Assembly (NCBI GenBank): GCA_002505765.1
Contig: DAVZ01000006.1
Span: 1 to 38,124 of the forward strand
Origin: Methanobacterium sp. UBA176
GTDB lineage: Archaea; Methanobacteriota; Methanobacteria; Methanobacteriales; Methanobacteriaceae
Reading direction: 5' to 3'
DNA: 38,124 nucleotides
Below the pieces are notes generated by a model. It saw nothing but the letters and a program-made list of their open reading frames with translations, made no database searches and was not told the DNA's origin. Made by a program: the position numbers and the translations under genes. Positions 1 to 8,881 of this stretch are shown here, piece after piece (the stretch's first letter is position 1; every line of letters begins with the position of its first letter).

Positions 1-1
1 A

Positions 2-130
2 AATATGAAACCTATACCGGTAGAATCTCCGTTAAAAGGAGAATGGATGGTTTTCTTTTTTCAATCCCCAAAAAAAAAAGAAAACCTCCAGGAAGTCGCC
101 GGCAACTTTACAATCTATTCAGGGACATAA
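2..130 (+). CDS. Possible C-terminal end of a gene entering from the left edge
   Basis: An open frame runs in from the window edge and stops at a TAA at 128-130. The 42 visible residues begin NMKPIPVESPLKGEW and end AGNFTIYSGT. The PxxSPLKGEW stretch looks like the start of a folded domain rather than noise, but I cannot assign a family. A long A/T inverted repeat (49-86) lies inside this frame and forces the odd KKKE stretch, so the tail could also be decayed or frameshifted. A competing open frame starts at base 1 and reaches a TGA near 158. Coding status is uncertain. Confidence 0.3.
   Translation, partial: NMKPIPVESPLKGEWMVFFFQSPKKKENLQEVAGNFTIYSGT
49..86. repeat. Perfect 13-bp inverted repeat, A/T-rich
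   Basis: The arms GGTTTTCTTTTTT (49-61) and AAAAAAGAAAACC (74-86) are perfectly complementary around a 12-nt loop. It could act as a terminator-like hairpin. It lies inside a possible reading frame, and no clean T-run follows, so its role is unclear. Confidence 0.4.
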
Positions 131-436
131 AAACTGTGCTTTTTTTGCACATATGAAAAAAGACTCCATAAAAAGTAAGGATTGAAGTAGTTCAGTACAG
201 GAGATTTAATAGGAAATATCGGTCATTTAGATAATTCAACAGCAGCACACCTCCATTTTCACCCCCCCATGGTATCCCCAGTCCAGCTACTGCTAAAAGA
301 CATACCCCATTAATAAAGAATAAAATACATCTTATTATAACCACAGGATTAAAATAAAAAAAAGAAACACCAAAAAAAAAAACAACAACAGAATTCGCTT
401 TTAGTGTTTTACCACATATCTCTAGATATTGGATTT
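131..436. other. Non-coding AT-rich stretch
   Basis: I see no convincing gene here. There is a small inverted repeat GTGC-T7-GCAC near 138-152 and several A-runs between 340 and 385. The A-runs could serve as U-run terminators for the minus-strand gene that ends at 437. Confidence 0.4.
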
Positions 437-1138
437 TTAGTTTATTAATTCCCCAACCTCATCAGCTATTTTCCAGTGCTCTCCTTTCTTCTCATTTCTA
501 CGAATTAGCCACACACCAATTGCTGCTCCAACTATGGCCCCTGCAGTATCTGTAAATAGGTCGTTCATAGTATCTTCATGTGGACTTTGGGTTGGTGAAC
601 CCTGCATTTGAGTATTACCTGTAATTTCGCCCAATGGACCATGTGATAAGAATTTATCGTAGGTATATTCAACCATTTCCAGTGCACCGCCAAAACCTAA
701 AGTAATCATTATAATGATAAACGCCATGGCGCCATATGAAGCCTTTAGCCTACCATAGAAGTACATAGTATAAACAACCATCATACCTATGAGTGCAATG
801 TATAATGGCAGCATAAAATGCATGAAATTATCATAATATGGAAGTTTCACATATAATCCAAGCGCATCCCCACCAACAAGCTCAAACAGCACCATAGAAA
901 GCAATATAAGCTCAATTTCAACCGGTATAGCACGTACTCTGCCTTTTGTAAAAAAAGCAGGAGCATTAATAATTGCAAGCGCTACAAGGATCAACAAACC
1001 AAAGATTCTCTCAGCGCCGTTTGCACCGCCAAAAATCAAAATAGAAACACCAGAAACCAAAAGAAACAATCGGAGAAAACGGAGCAAATTCCTCTGTAGA
1101 GGACTCATACTTTCCGGATCAGGGTTTAAATAACTCAT
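437..1138 (-). CDS. Integral membrane protein, DUF2238/YjdF-like
   Basis: A polytopic membrane protein of about 233 residues with roughly six hydrophobic segments. Between helices it carries YYDNFMHF, a GALEMVEYTYD stretch and a polar loop ending HEDTMNDLFTDTAGAIVGA. This D-x3-H ... E-x2-E ... D-x3-D-x3-D-x2-G arrangement is typical of the DUF2238/YjdF membrane family, whose function is not established. The assignment rests on motif layout only. I chose the ATG at 1138 because AGGTGA lies five bases upstream of it; an in-frame GTG at 1147 overlaps that ribosome binding site and is unlikely to be used. The gene stands alone, divergent from the DUF308 gene. A TATA-like element on the minus strand lies at about 1196-1204. 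Confidence 0.6.
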   Translation of the reverse strand: MSYLNPDPESMSPLQRNLLRFLRLFLLVSGVSILIFGGANGAERIFGLLILVALAIINAPAFFTKGRVRAIPVEIELILLSMVLFELVGGDALGLYVKLPYYDNFMHFMLPLYIALIGMMVVYTMYFYGRLKASYGAMAFIIIMITLGFGGALEMVEYTYDKFLSHGPLGEITGNTQMQGSPTQSPHEDTMNDLFTDTAGAIVGAAIGVWLIRRNEKKGEHWKIADEVGELIN

Positions 1139-1517
1139 TTTTATCACCTAAATAAAGTATCATATAGAATGTGGTGATAATTGGTTTTAGATGCATTATA
1201 TAAATATTTTGTTAAAATCATCATTTTAAGCTAATTTATTTCTTTTTTTATTAAATTGAGAATTTAAACAAGTATGATTAACATTTGGAGTTGAATATTG
1301 CTTAAAAAAATTTATATATTAAAAAGATGATAATATAGATAAATTTCATTGATTTATAGCATATTTCAGTTTATTTTACTCATTTAAATTGTTTATCGGA
1401 ATTATATGTGGAATTAACCATTGATTAATTTTTAGAAAAATTTAATACTTAATATTACCAATATATTATATGATTTAATTAAGAGTTGTTGGATAATGAA
1501 AAAGAGAGGTGATAATA
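1139..1517. promoter_or_regulatory. Divergent promoter region
   Basis: Very AT-rich spacer between two divergent membrane-protein genes. The minus-strand promoter probably uses TTTATATAA (about 1196-1204). For the plus-strand gene the best-placed TATA-like element is 1461-1470, which puts the transcript start near 1490 and the GAGGTGA ribosome site at 1506-1512. A second TATA-like element at 1311-1319 is about 200 bp from the start codon. No short gene is apparent. Confidence 0.45.
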
Positions 1518-1997
1518 ATGAATAAAATGATAACTGCATTAATTTTCATAATTCTTGGTCTGATCGTTCTCGCTTTCCCGCTTTTAGGAATAATCCCACT
1601 TAGCATACTAACCGGTTTTGCGGTGTTATTTTTAGGTATTGGACTTGTACTGACTGGAATATCTTTTATGGGTGAAAACAAAGCCATTGGGTTCATCGAT
1701 GTAATTTTAGGTATACTTGCCATAATTCTGGGCATAGGCTTTATCCTCAGCCCGGCATTGTTTAGCTTTATAGCAGCTCTATTTGTATTCATAGCAGGTA
1801 TATTCCTCATAATATCAGGTATATTTGATATTATAAACAAAGCCGGTGGAACCAGATGGTTAGGAGTAATAAACTTAGTATTAGGTATTATTTATCTAAT
1901 AGTGGCTTATTTCATAGCAGATCCACGTATTTTAGGGATATTAATTGGTTTATGGCTTTTAATTGTAGGAATACTGATGTTATTCCAGAAAGATTGA
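1518..1997 (+). CDS. Small multi-pass membrane protein, DUF308/HdeD-like
   Basis: A protein of about 159 residues, almost wholly hydrophobic, with about six short transmembrane helices arranged as repeats rich in G, I and L (for example VILGILAIILGIGFILSP and FVFIAGIFLIISGIFDII). The repeating GxxxIxxG hairpin pattern is characteristic of DUF308, the HdeD membrane fold. HdeD is linked to acid stress in enterobacteria; in methanogens the role is unknown. The ATG at 1518 is preferred because GAGGTGA ends six bases before it, while an in-frame GTG at 1509 lies inside that site. It appears monocistronic. Confidence 0.7.
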   Translation: MNKMITALIFIILGLIVLAFPLLGIIPLSILTGFAVLFLGIGLVLTGISFMGENKAIGFIDVILGILAIILGIGFILSPALFSFIAALFVFIAGIFLIISGIFDIINKAGGTRWLGVINLVLGIIYLIVAYFIADPRILGILIGLWLLIVGILMLFQKD

Positions 1998-2151
1998 ACC
2001 AGTTCCCTCCAACAACTCCTTATTTTTTGAAACTCTTTTTATTTTTACCCATCCTAAGTAGATGTAATGTTTTTTTAATCCACTCAAATATAGGTAGATT
2101 TATAAATTTTAAAAATTAATGAGAATTGATCAAAATTTTGTTGGTGGAAAA

Positions 2152-3087
2152 ATGATTTGTTCAGGTTGCGGAGAAGAAGTTGGAGAAGCTAAATTTTGCC
2201 CTAATTGTGGAGAGAAAGTTGAAATTGTAGAGGAAGAAGTTGAAGGGATTTCTACTCAAAAATACTGCCCAGATTGTAATGTAGAAGTTGGAGAAGCCAG
2301 TTACTGCCCCGACTGCGGCGGCCTTACTGAGCCAATTCAAGAGGACGAGGAAGAGGTATACGAAGAGACCTATGAAGAGGAACCTTCTTACACTACAAGT
2401 AAATATTCAATACAGCAATTTTTAGATAAAACTGCTGAAAAAATGGTGGGAAATGAGGTATTCGAACTTGAAAATGATTATCTGCTGGATATTAACCTAA
2501 ACGGGAAAGTATGGGCCAAATTAGGTTCAATGGTTGCCTATACCGGTGATGTGAGATTTAAAAAACAGAGTTCACTTGAAGGCGGCATAAGCAAATTTGT
2601 GATGAAAAAGGTAAGCGGAGAGAGCGCAAAGCTTATGTCGGTAAAGGGACAGGGACATGTTTACCTTGCAGATGGCGGGAAAAGAATTACCATTTTAAAT
2701 ATGGAAGGAAATAGACTCTACGTTAATGGGAACGATATCCTTGCATTTGAAGAAACCATTGATTGGGATATAAAAATGATGTCAGGTGCAGGTGCAATGC
2801 AGGGAGGCCTATTCAATATAAGACTGGAAGGATATGGAATGATTGCAATAACAACTCACTACATTCCAATAACACTTGCAGTAACTCCAGATAGGCCTGT
2901 TTTCACAGACCCCAATGCAACTGTGGCATGGTCCGATGGTTTATCCATAGATTATAAATCAGATGTGAATTTGGGCACATTATTAGGCCGGGGGAGTGGT
3001 GAAACATTTCAGATGGCATTTAGAGGCAGCGGTTTTGTAATTATTCAGCCTTATGAAGAAATTGCCGGAAGCTTCGGCCAAATATAA
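2152..3087 (+). CDS. Zinc-ribbon protein with C-terminal AIM24 domain
   Basis: About 311 residues. The N-terminus has two tandem zinc ribbons (CSGCGEEVGEAKFCPNC, then CPDCNVEVGEASYCPDC), followed by an acidic linker rich in E and Y. The C-terminal ~220 residues (FLDKTAEKMVGNEVFELEN ... GSGFVIIQPYEE) match the beta-sandwich AIM24 family (PF01987, old DUF124). Bacterial and archaeal AIM24 proteins have no firm biochemical role; the yeast member is a mitochondrial protein. The ATG at 2152 is preferred because TTGGTGGA lies just upstream, and the ribbon motif starts immediately after it; an in-frame ATG at 2119 has no ribosome site. A strong terminator follows at 3093-3125. Confidence 0.75.
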   Translation: MICSGCGEEVGEAKFCPNCGEKVEIVEEEVEGISTQKYCPDCNVEVGEASYCPDCGGLTEPIQEDEEEVYEETYEEEPSYTTSKYSIQQFLDKTAEKMVGNEVFELENDYLLDINLNGKVWAKLGSMVAYTGDVRFKKQSSLEGGISKFVMKKVSGESAKLMSVKGQGHVYLADGGKRITILNMEGNRLYVNGNDILAFEETIDWDIKMMSGAGAMQGGLFNIRLEGYGMIAITTHYIPITLAVTPDRPVFTDPNATVAWSDGLSIDYKSDVNLGTLLGRGSGETFQMAFRGSGFVIIQPYEEIAGSFGQI

Positions 3088-3092
3088 TGTTT

Positions 3093-3125
3093 TTGCGTTA
3101 TTTAACGCAATCACTTCTTTTTTTA
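3093..3125 (+). terminator. Hairpin plus T-run terminator
   Basis: A 7-bp stem TTGCGTT / AACGCAA with loop ATTT (3093-3110) is followed by a T-run at about 3116-3125. It is placed directly after the AIM24 gene stop. Confidence 0.7.
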
Positions 3126-3201
3126 ATTATGAGATTATAACTCTTATAACGTAATTTATCCTTATTTAAATAATACTCTTTAAGTTACAATGGTGAATTT
3201 A

Positions 3202-3954
3202 ATGCCAAGAAGATATGAAGGAATGGCTTACTGGGAAATTGTAAGCAGGCAGATGGGAGTTGTAAGCAGATCAAAGCAGGAAAGAATTAAGGATGCAAAA
3301 ATCACCCTTATCGGCTGCGGCGGTATCGGAGGAGCTGCTGCAGAGATGCTTGTAAGAATGGGCATCGGAAACCTTAAAATAGTCGATAAAGACAGCTTCG
3401 ATGTGTCTAATATTAATCGTCAGCTTATGAGCAGCTTTTACAGCGTTGGAAAATCCAAGGTGGATGTGACCTACGAGACTTTAAAGTCCATTAACCCTTT
3501 TACAAATATAACCGCCGTAGAAGACGAAGTAGATGAAAGTAATGTGGAAAAAATCATTGAAAGGAGCGATATCATCATAGATGCCCTTGATAACATTTTT
3601 ACAAGAATTATCATTAGTAGACATGCTCAACAATTAGATATCCCATTTATCCACGGTGCAATTCATGGCACAATGGGCCAGGTAAGCATTTTTACCAATA
3701 AAACTCCTTCTTATGAAGAATTATTTAAATTACCTTCTGCTGGCAAAGATTTGACCCGGGAAGTTGTCATTAAAGTTAAAGAAATAGGAGCAGAGGTTCC
3801 ACCTGTTATTGCGCCTGTACCAAATATAGTAGGGTGTTTACAGGCATTTGAAGCTTTTAAGCTTATTACCCTGCAAGGAGAACCAATTATGGCTCCAGAA
3901 GTGTTAATGTTCGATTTATTGAACAAGGAACAGTTTTCAACAGTGAAATTTTGA
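3202..3954 (+). CDS. ThiF/MoeB/HesA-family adenylyltransferase (E1-like)
   Basis: About 250 residues. The Rossmann nucleotide site is GCGGIGG, followed by an acidic residue pair (IVDKDSFDVSNINRQ) that supplies the Arg and Asn of the E1-like ATP site, then K(S)KVDV and DALDN. This is the ThiF/MoeB adenylation core, which activates the C-terminal Gly-Gly of a ubiquitin-fold sulfur carrier (MoaD, ThiS or SAMP). Only two cysteines are visible, one in the nucleotide loop and one late (GCLQAFEAFK), and the two CxxC zinc pairs of MoeB are absent, so this is a HesA-like short form. The ATG at 3202 has GGTGA five bases upstream; the ATG at 3190 does not. Given the molybdopterin genes elsewhere in the window, MoaD activation is a reasonable inference. 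Confidence 0.8.
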   Translation: MPRRYEGMAYWEIVSRQMGVVSRSKQERIKDAKITLIGCGGIGGAAAEMLVRMGIGNLKIVDKDSFDVSNINRQLMSSFYSVGKSKVDVTYETLKSINPFTNITAVEDEVDESNVEKIIERSDIIIDALDNIFTRIIISRHAQQLDIPFIHGAIHGTMGQVSIFTNKTPSYEELFKLPSAGKDLTREVVIKVKEIGAEVPPVIAPVPNIVGCLQAFEAFKLITLQGEPIMAPEVLMFDLLNKEQFSTVKF

Positions 3955-4162
3955 ACTTTATTTATATTTATTAATATAAAACATGACAAAAGATATATTT
4001 TAAAGGATTATACTAAAACTTTTTTAATTAATTGTTTTATTATATGGAAATGTTTTAATATTCTAATGTTATATCTATATCATACCCAAAATAATTGAAT
4101 CATAATCCTCATTTTAACAGGATTATATCTATAAAACTTTTAAGGCAATATGGAGCTAAAAA

Positions 4163-5488
4163 ATGCCATCCAAAGAGGAAATAATGGAATATGTAGTGGA
4201 AAACAACATAGAATTTATCAAATTTTGGTTTACAGATTTAAACGGCCTTTTAAAAGGCTTTTCCATAACCCAGGACGAACTGGAAAACGCCCTGAATCGA
4301 GGAATGGGATTTGACGGTTCCAGTATAACTGGTTTCCAGGATGTTGAAGAATCGGATATGATTGCCAAACCTGACCTTGATACCTTCGCCGTTCTTCCAT
4401 GGAGACCTAAAGAGCATCCTGTTGCCCGTATAATATGTGATATCCATCAGCCAAAGGGAAACCCCTATGAAGGTGACCCGCGTTATATTTTAAAAAGAGC
4501 CCTTAAAAAAATGGAAAAAATGGGATACGATCATTTCTACGTTGGGCCTGAACTTGAATATTTCTACTTTAAATCATCTGAAAAACCTGAGCCACTGGAT
4601 AAGGGAGGTTACTTCGATCTTAACCCCCTGGATGTTGCTTCAAATTTAAGGAGAGATACTGTTTTATCCTTAAAAAAGTTAGGAATGAAAGTTGAATATT
4701 CACATCATGAAGCAGCTTCATCACAGCACGAAATAGATATCCGATACGATGACGCTTTGAAAATGGCCGATAACATGGTAACCTATAAGATCACGGTTAA
4801 AGAGATTGCCTCCCAGTATGGAGTTTATGCCACTTTTATGCCCAAACCTTTGCCTGGAGAGTATGGATCTGGTATGCATACCCATCAGTCATTATTTAAA
4901 GGAGAAAAAAATGCTTTTTTTGACCATGATGACCAGTATCACCTTTCCAGTGATGCTCAGGCCTACATGGGAGGTATTTTAAAGTATTCATCTGAAATTG
5001 CACCGATATTAGCCCCATGGATTAATTCCTATAAAAGGCTGACCCCAGGATATGAAGCTCCAGTTTATATTGCCTGGTCCAACAGCAACCGTTCTGCCCT
5101 GATTCGTGTACCTACCTATCAGCCTGGAAGGGAGACTTCCACCCGGGTGGAAGTTCGATGTCCAGATCCATCTGGCAATCCTTATCTTCAACTTGCAGTA
5201 ATGCTCATGGCTGGAATTAAGGGAATAAAAGAAAGTTGCGAATTACCTGAGCCCATGGAACTCAATCTCTATGATTTAACCGAAAAAGAAAGACATGAAA
5301 AGGGAATTGAAGCCCTACCTGGCAGTTTAGAAGAAGCCATAAAATACGCTGAAAATTCCAGCCTGGTTAAAGAAACGCTTGGTTCTCACAGCTTTGAAAG
5401 ATTTATGTCCTTAAAGAAAATGGAATGCGAGGAATATAGACTTCAGGTAACAGATTGGGAAATTAAGAAGTACTATCCAATTTTATAA
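4163..5488 (+). CDS. glnA: Glutamine synthetase type I, paralogue 1
   Basis: Converts glutamate, ammonia and ATP to glutamine in the cytoplasm as a dodecamer. The family motifs are present: DGSSITGF, GPELEYF, the metal-binding SHHEAASSQHEID, GSGMHTHQS, NSYKRLTPGYEAP and RVEVRCPDPSGNPY. At 441 residues it is full length. It differs from its neighbour by three extra residues in the segment YQPGRETSTRVE (usually ASRG-x-TRIE). The residue aligned with the feedback-inhibition Arg62 of Bacillus subtilis GlnA is Asp (GFQDVEESDM). It contains NLYDL, superficially like the adenylylation site of the beta subgroup, but the rest is alpha-like. No GGAA-N6-TTCC operator is visible upstream, unlike the second paralogue. 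It could be the housekeeping copy or a gamma-glutamyl ligase relative; glutamine synthetase is favoured because all substrate motifs are intact. Confidence 0.88.
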   Translation: MPSKEEIMEYVVENNIEFIKFWFTDLNGLLKGFSITQDELENALNRGMGFDGSSITGFQDVEESDMIAKPDLDTFAVLPWRPKEHPVARIICDIHQPKGNPYEGDPRYILKRALKKMEKMGYDHFYVGPELEYFYFKSSEKPEPLDKGGYFDLNPLDVASNLRRDTVLSLKKLGMKVEYSHHEAASSQHEIDIRYDDALKMADNMVTYKITVKEIASQYGVYATFMPKPLPGEYGSGMHTHQSLFKGEKNAFFDHDDQYHLSSDAQAYMGGILKYSSEIAPILAPWINSYKRLTPGYEAPVYIAWSNSNRSALIRVPTYQPGRETSTRVEVRCPDPSGNPYLQLAVMLMAGIKGIKESCELPEPMELNLYDLTEKERHEKGIEALPGSLEEAIKYAENSSLVKETLGSHSFERFMSLKKMECEEYRLQVTDWEIKKYYPIL

Positions 5489-5580
5489 CTTGAAACATGA
5501 TATTATCAGTTGTAATATCTTCAAGACCTTTCTTTTATATTTTTTAATTATTATTATTTTATTTCTGTAAAAGCAGTCTT

Positions 5581-5619
5581 CCGAAACATTTATATACAAC
5601 TAAAAGGAAACATACTTCC
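5581..5619 (+). promoter_or_regulatory. glnA promoter with NrpR operator
   Basis: A BRE-like CCGAAACA (5581-5588) abuts the TATA box TTTATATA (5589-5596). Ten bases downstream is GGAA-ACATAC-TTCC (5606-5619), an exact match to the NrpR operator GGAA-N6-TTCC established for methanogen nif and glnA promoters. The expected transcript start, about 25 bp from the TATA box, falls at the end of the operator, so bound NrpR would block initiation. The GGAGGT ribosome site then leads to the ATG at 5653. Confidence 0.88.
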
Positions 5620-5652
5620 GGTGAAAATCACGCTAATCACTGGAGGTAAATA

Positions 5653-6981
5653 ATGTCAGATAAAATAGGACAAGTTATTGAAGAAATAGAAAGATGCGGC
5701 ACCAAGTTTGTCAGGCTGCAGTTTGTAGATATTCATGGAACTCCAAAAAACATGGCAATTCCCCTGGTTAAACCAGATGATATTGAAGATATAATAAAAG
5801 ATGGTTTACTCTTTGACGGTTCATCTGTTGAAGGATTTGCAGAGATTAACGCAAGTGATCTAATTTTAAAACCTGATACTGATACATTCTCTCCTCTACC
5901 ATGGAGACCAGAAGAAAAAGGTACTTGCAGGTTTATCTGTGACGTCTATTGGCCAGAAGGTAAACCTTATGAAGGTGATCCAAGATACATACTCAAAAAG
6001 GCTTTAGAAAAAATACATGATAAAGGATATAATTATAATATTGGTCCAGAGCCCGAATTCTTTATAATTGGTGAAGATGAAAATGGATTTGTTGTTCCTC
6101 ATGATCAGGGAGTTTACTTTGATGTTGAACCTGTAGATCAGGGGACAGACGTTAGAAGAGAACTCGTTTTAGGACTTGAATCCTTAAATTTCGATATTGA
6201 GGTAAGCCATCACGAAGTGGCTCCAGGTCAGCACGAAATTGACTTTAAATTTGATAAAGCATTAAAAACAGCAGATGCTGTTATAACATTTAAACAGGCA
6301 ATAAAAGCAATTGTTGACAACCTTGGATATATGGTAACATTTATGCCCAAACCATTCTTTGGAGAGAATGGAAGCGGAATGCATTGTCACCAGTCACTTT
6401 TTAAAGGTAATAAAAACGTTTTCTATGATCCTGATACAGAAACTCAACTTTCCGATGAAGCAATGTACTTCATGGGAGGTCTCTTAAAACATGCACATGC
6501 CCTATCTGCGATTGTTGCTCCAACAGTAAACTCTTACAAACGTCTAGTGCCGGGGTATGAAGCTCCAGTATATATTGCTTATGGCCTTAAAAACAGATCC
6601 ACATTGATCAGAATTCCCGCTTCCAGAGGAAATGGTACAAGGATAGAATTCAGATGCCCTGATCCTTCATGTAACCCTTATTTGGCATTTGCTACAATGT
6701 TAGAAGCTGGTATGGATGGAATGAAAAACAAAATTGACCCTGGAGAACCTACAGAAATTGATGTATTTGCAAAAAGCATGGAAGAACTTGCAGAAATAGG
6801 TATAAAAACTTTACCTTCCAGCCTATGGGAAGCATATCATGCGCTTGAAAAGGATGAAGTGGTAAAATCAACCCTTGGAGACCATGTTTACACTCATTTT
6901 ATGGATATAAAAAAGAAAGAGTGGGATGATTACAGAATACAGGTATTCCAGTACGAATTAGATAAATATTTATATATCTAA
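5653..6981 (+). CDS. glnA: Glutamine synthetase type I, NrpR-controlled paralogue 2
   Basis: A 442-residue ammonia-assimilating glutamine synthetase with every active-site motif: DGSSVEGF, GPEPEFF, SHHEVAPGQHEID, GSGMHCHQS, NSYKRLVPGYEAP and RIEFRCPDPSCNPY. Its N-terminal beta-grasp and C-terminal segments resemble the alpha-type enzymes of methanogens and Gram-positive bacteria. The position of the Bacillus Arg62 feedback residue is Glu (GFAEINASDL). It sits directly downstream of an NrpR operator and is followed, after about 145 bp, by nrpR itself, so it is very probably the nitrogen-regulated enzyme. The GGAGGT ribosome site is seven bases before the ATG. No adenylylation tyrosine loop is present, as expected for this subgroup. 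Confidence 0.94.
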   Translation: MSDKIGQVIEEIERCGTKFVRLQFVDIHGTPKNMAIPLVKPDDIEDIIKDGLLFDGSSVEGFAEINASDLILKPDTDTFSPLPWRPEEKGTCRFICDVYWPEGKPYEGDPRYILKKALEKIHDKGYNYNIGPEPEFFIIGEDENGFVVPHDQGVYFDVEPVDQGTDVRRELVLGLESLNFDIEVSHHEVAPGQHEIDFKFDKALKTADAVITFKQAIKAIVDNLGYMVTFMPKPFFGENGSGMHCHQSLFKGNKNVFYDPDTETQLSDEAMYFMGGLLKHAHALSAIVAPTVNSYKRLVPGYEAPVYIAYGLKNRSTLIRIPASRGNGTRIEFRCPDPSCNPYLAFATMLEAGMDGMKNKIDPGEPTEIDVFAKSMEELAEIGIKTLPSSLWEAYHALEKDEVVKSTLGDHVYTHFMDIKKKEWDDYRIQVFQYELDKYLYI

Positions 6982-7073
6982 TTCTTTATTTTTTGAATTT
7001 AAGTGCTTCAGCCCTTAAAGGTTTAATGACTTTACATATTTTTAAATATTATTTTTAAACTATAGATAATAAA

Positions 7074-7094
7074 GGAAATAAATTAGATATTTCC
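7074..7094 (+). promoter_or_regulatory. Inverted repeat GGAAATA-N7-TATTTCC upstream of nrpR
   Basis: Perfect 7-bp arms GGAAATA (7074-7080) and TATTTCC (7088-7094) are separated by seven bases. The outer GGAA...TTCC matches NrpR half-sites, but the half-sites are 13 bases apart instead of six. It lies between the TATA-like AT-rich stretch near 7040 and the nrpR start, a suitable place for autoregulation. Binding by NrpR is inferred, not shown. Confidence 0.45.
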
Positions 7095-7127
7095 GGTATA
7101 ATTTATTAAATTGTTATTGGTGAAGAA

Positions 7128-8837
7128 ATGGCTGATGAAACCGATCGTAAAATGATAGAAATCCTTAGAATACTTGCAGACCAGAATAAAGTGCTCGGTG
7201 CAAAAACAATTGCTGAAGAACTTAATAGGAAAGGTTACAACCTCGGAGAAAGGGCTGTAAGGTATCACATGCGTATACTGGATGAAAAAGGATTTACTGA
7301 ACGTATAGGATACGCTGGAAGAGAAATAACTGAAAAAGGATTAAAGGAGCTTGAAAAAGGCCTTATTTACGATCAGGTGGATTTCTCCTTTTCCAAATTT
7401 GAGGGGATGATTTATCAAACTTCCCTAAATCCAGATAATCTTAAAGGGACTGTAATCGTAAATACTTCAAGTCTTGTTTATGATGATAACGTAATCGACA
7501 TAATCAAGGAGGTTTTCAGCAAGGAAATTGCCGTCAGTTCCTATGTTAAACTCTCAGATATGGATTCAGACAATAATAGCTCTGACAAAAGAGAGGTTAG
7601 ACTGGACACCATCTGCGGAACAACTATTGATGGAATGCTCCTTAATGAAGGTATACCGGTTATTCCACAGTATGGGGGCCTTGTAAAGGTAGAAGATTAT
7701 GTACCGATTAGATTCACCGAACTTATAGCATATAAAAAGACATCAATGACCCCTCTGGATGCTTTTACAGCAAAAGAAATGACTTCCGTCTTATCTGTTG
7801 CAAGAGAAGGTAACGGGGCGATTCCTGCAAATTTCAGGATCATTCCAGCATCGGCAAGGGATAAAGCATCAAATTTATTCAAGAAACTTGAAAAAATAGG
7901 AATATATGGCCTTTTAAAAATTGGAAAAAGTGGGGAACCGGTTTTAGGTGTTCAAGTGGAAGACGATATGGCGGGGATCGCTATAACCGGAGGAATAGCA
8001 CCGCTTTGTGCCGCAAAAGAAGCGGGATGTTCAGTTAATATTAAGTTAGCTGAAAATATAATGGAATTTAGAGAACTGGAAAAAATGACCCCTTCAAAAA
8101 GAATTTTAAAACCCGCAGGCCCTGAAACTTCAAAAAAGGTTAAATTTTTACTTTCCAAGGCATGGAATCTCATATATAACGTTGATTTTGATATTGAAAC
8201 CTGTAAGGGTAATGTCATTGTAAATCTGTCCTACGTGGATGAAAAGGACCTCGAAGAATCACTGGAAATTATAAATAAGTTATATTCCTCCAAACCAGAG
8301 TACTGCACTTCAAAATACTTTAAATTGATCCCCCATTTTGAAGAAGGAAAAATCGGTATTGCAACCGTTTGCAGCCTGACCATTGATGGAATATTAATAA
8401 AAAATGACATTCTGACCACTCCAAAATACGGAGGAATTCTGGAGATTGAAGGGAAAACCCCGAGATTTACTGAATTAACTGCGTATAGCGGATCAAGTCT
8501 CGATCCTCACGAAATTTATCTTTCAAAGAGCATGACCTCTGTTTTAGATACAATAAATGGAAATGGAAGAATACTTGCAAGTTTAAGGGAAATTCCATAT
8601 CTTGCGCGCCAAGATGCAGTTAAAATTATCGAGAAATTAAAAGAAATCGGATTTTCTATATTAGAAATTGGAAAACCAAGTGAATTACTCTACAATGCAA
8701 AGGTAGAAAGATATCATGCCGGTATCGTAACTCCGGGCGGTTTAAATCCAATTGCTGCCCTAAATGAATCTGGAATTCACGTCCATGCTAAAGCAGTGGA
8801 AACTATGATGGATATTTCCAAAATGGAAGAATTTTAA
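7128..8837 (+). CDS. nrpR: NrpR, 2-oxoglutarate-responsive nitrogen repressor
   Basis: A 569-residue transcriptional repressor of nitrogen assimilation genes; in methanogens 2-oxoglutarate binding releases it from GGAA-N6-TTCC. The N-terminal winged helix spans about residues 1-80 (KMIEILRILADQNKVLGAKTIAEELNRKG ... RAVRYHMRILDEKGF). Two homologous NrpR effector domains follow (about 90-325 and 335-565), recognised by repeated features: GTTIDGMLL / SLTIDGILI, PQYGGLVKVE / PKYGGILEIE, RFTELIAY / RFTELTAY, and AGIAITGGIAPLCA / AGIVTPGGLNPIAA. This is the one-protein form with both domains fused. GGTGA lies upstream of the ATG. It follows the NrpR-controlled glnA on the same strand, consistent with local regulation. 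Confidence 0.95.
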   Translation: MADETDRKMIEILRILADQNKVLGAKTIAEELNRKGYNLGERAVRYHMRILDEKGFTERIGYAGREITEKGLKELEKGLIYDQVDFSFSKFEGMIYQTSLNPDNLKGTVIVNTSSLVYDDNVIDIIKEVFSKEIAVSSYVKLSDMDSDNNSSDKREVRLDTICGTTIDGMLLNEGIPVIPQYGGLVKVEDYVPIRFTELIAYKKTSMTPLDAFTAKEMTSVLSVAREGNGAIPANFRIIPASARDKASNLFKKLEKIGIYGLLKIGKSGEPVLGVQVEDDMAGIAITGGIAPLCAAKEAGCSVNIKLAENIMEFRELEKMTPSKRILKPAGPETSKKVKFLLSKAWNLIYNVDFDIETCKGNVIVNLSYVDEKDLEESLEIINKLYSSKPEYCTSKYFKLIPHFEEGKIGIATVCSLTIDGILIKNDILTTPKYGGILEIEGKTPRFTELTAYSGSSLDPHEIYLSKSMTSVLDTINGNGRILASLREIPYLARQDAVKIIEKLKEIGFSILEIGKPSELLYNAKVERYHAGIVTPGGLNPIAALNESGIHVHAKAVETMMDISKMEEF

Positions 8838-8881
8838 ACCTTTCCATAATTCTCCCTTTAATTAGGATTATTATAGTGATA

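Noticed and set aside
1475..1840. Minus-strand open frame of 121 residues opposite the DUF308 gene
   Set aside because: It is a shadow of the membrane-protein codons, with no ribosome site or recognisable motif; the plus-strand frame has a good site and a clear family.
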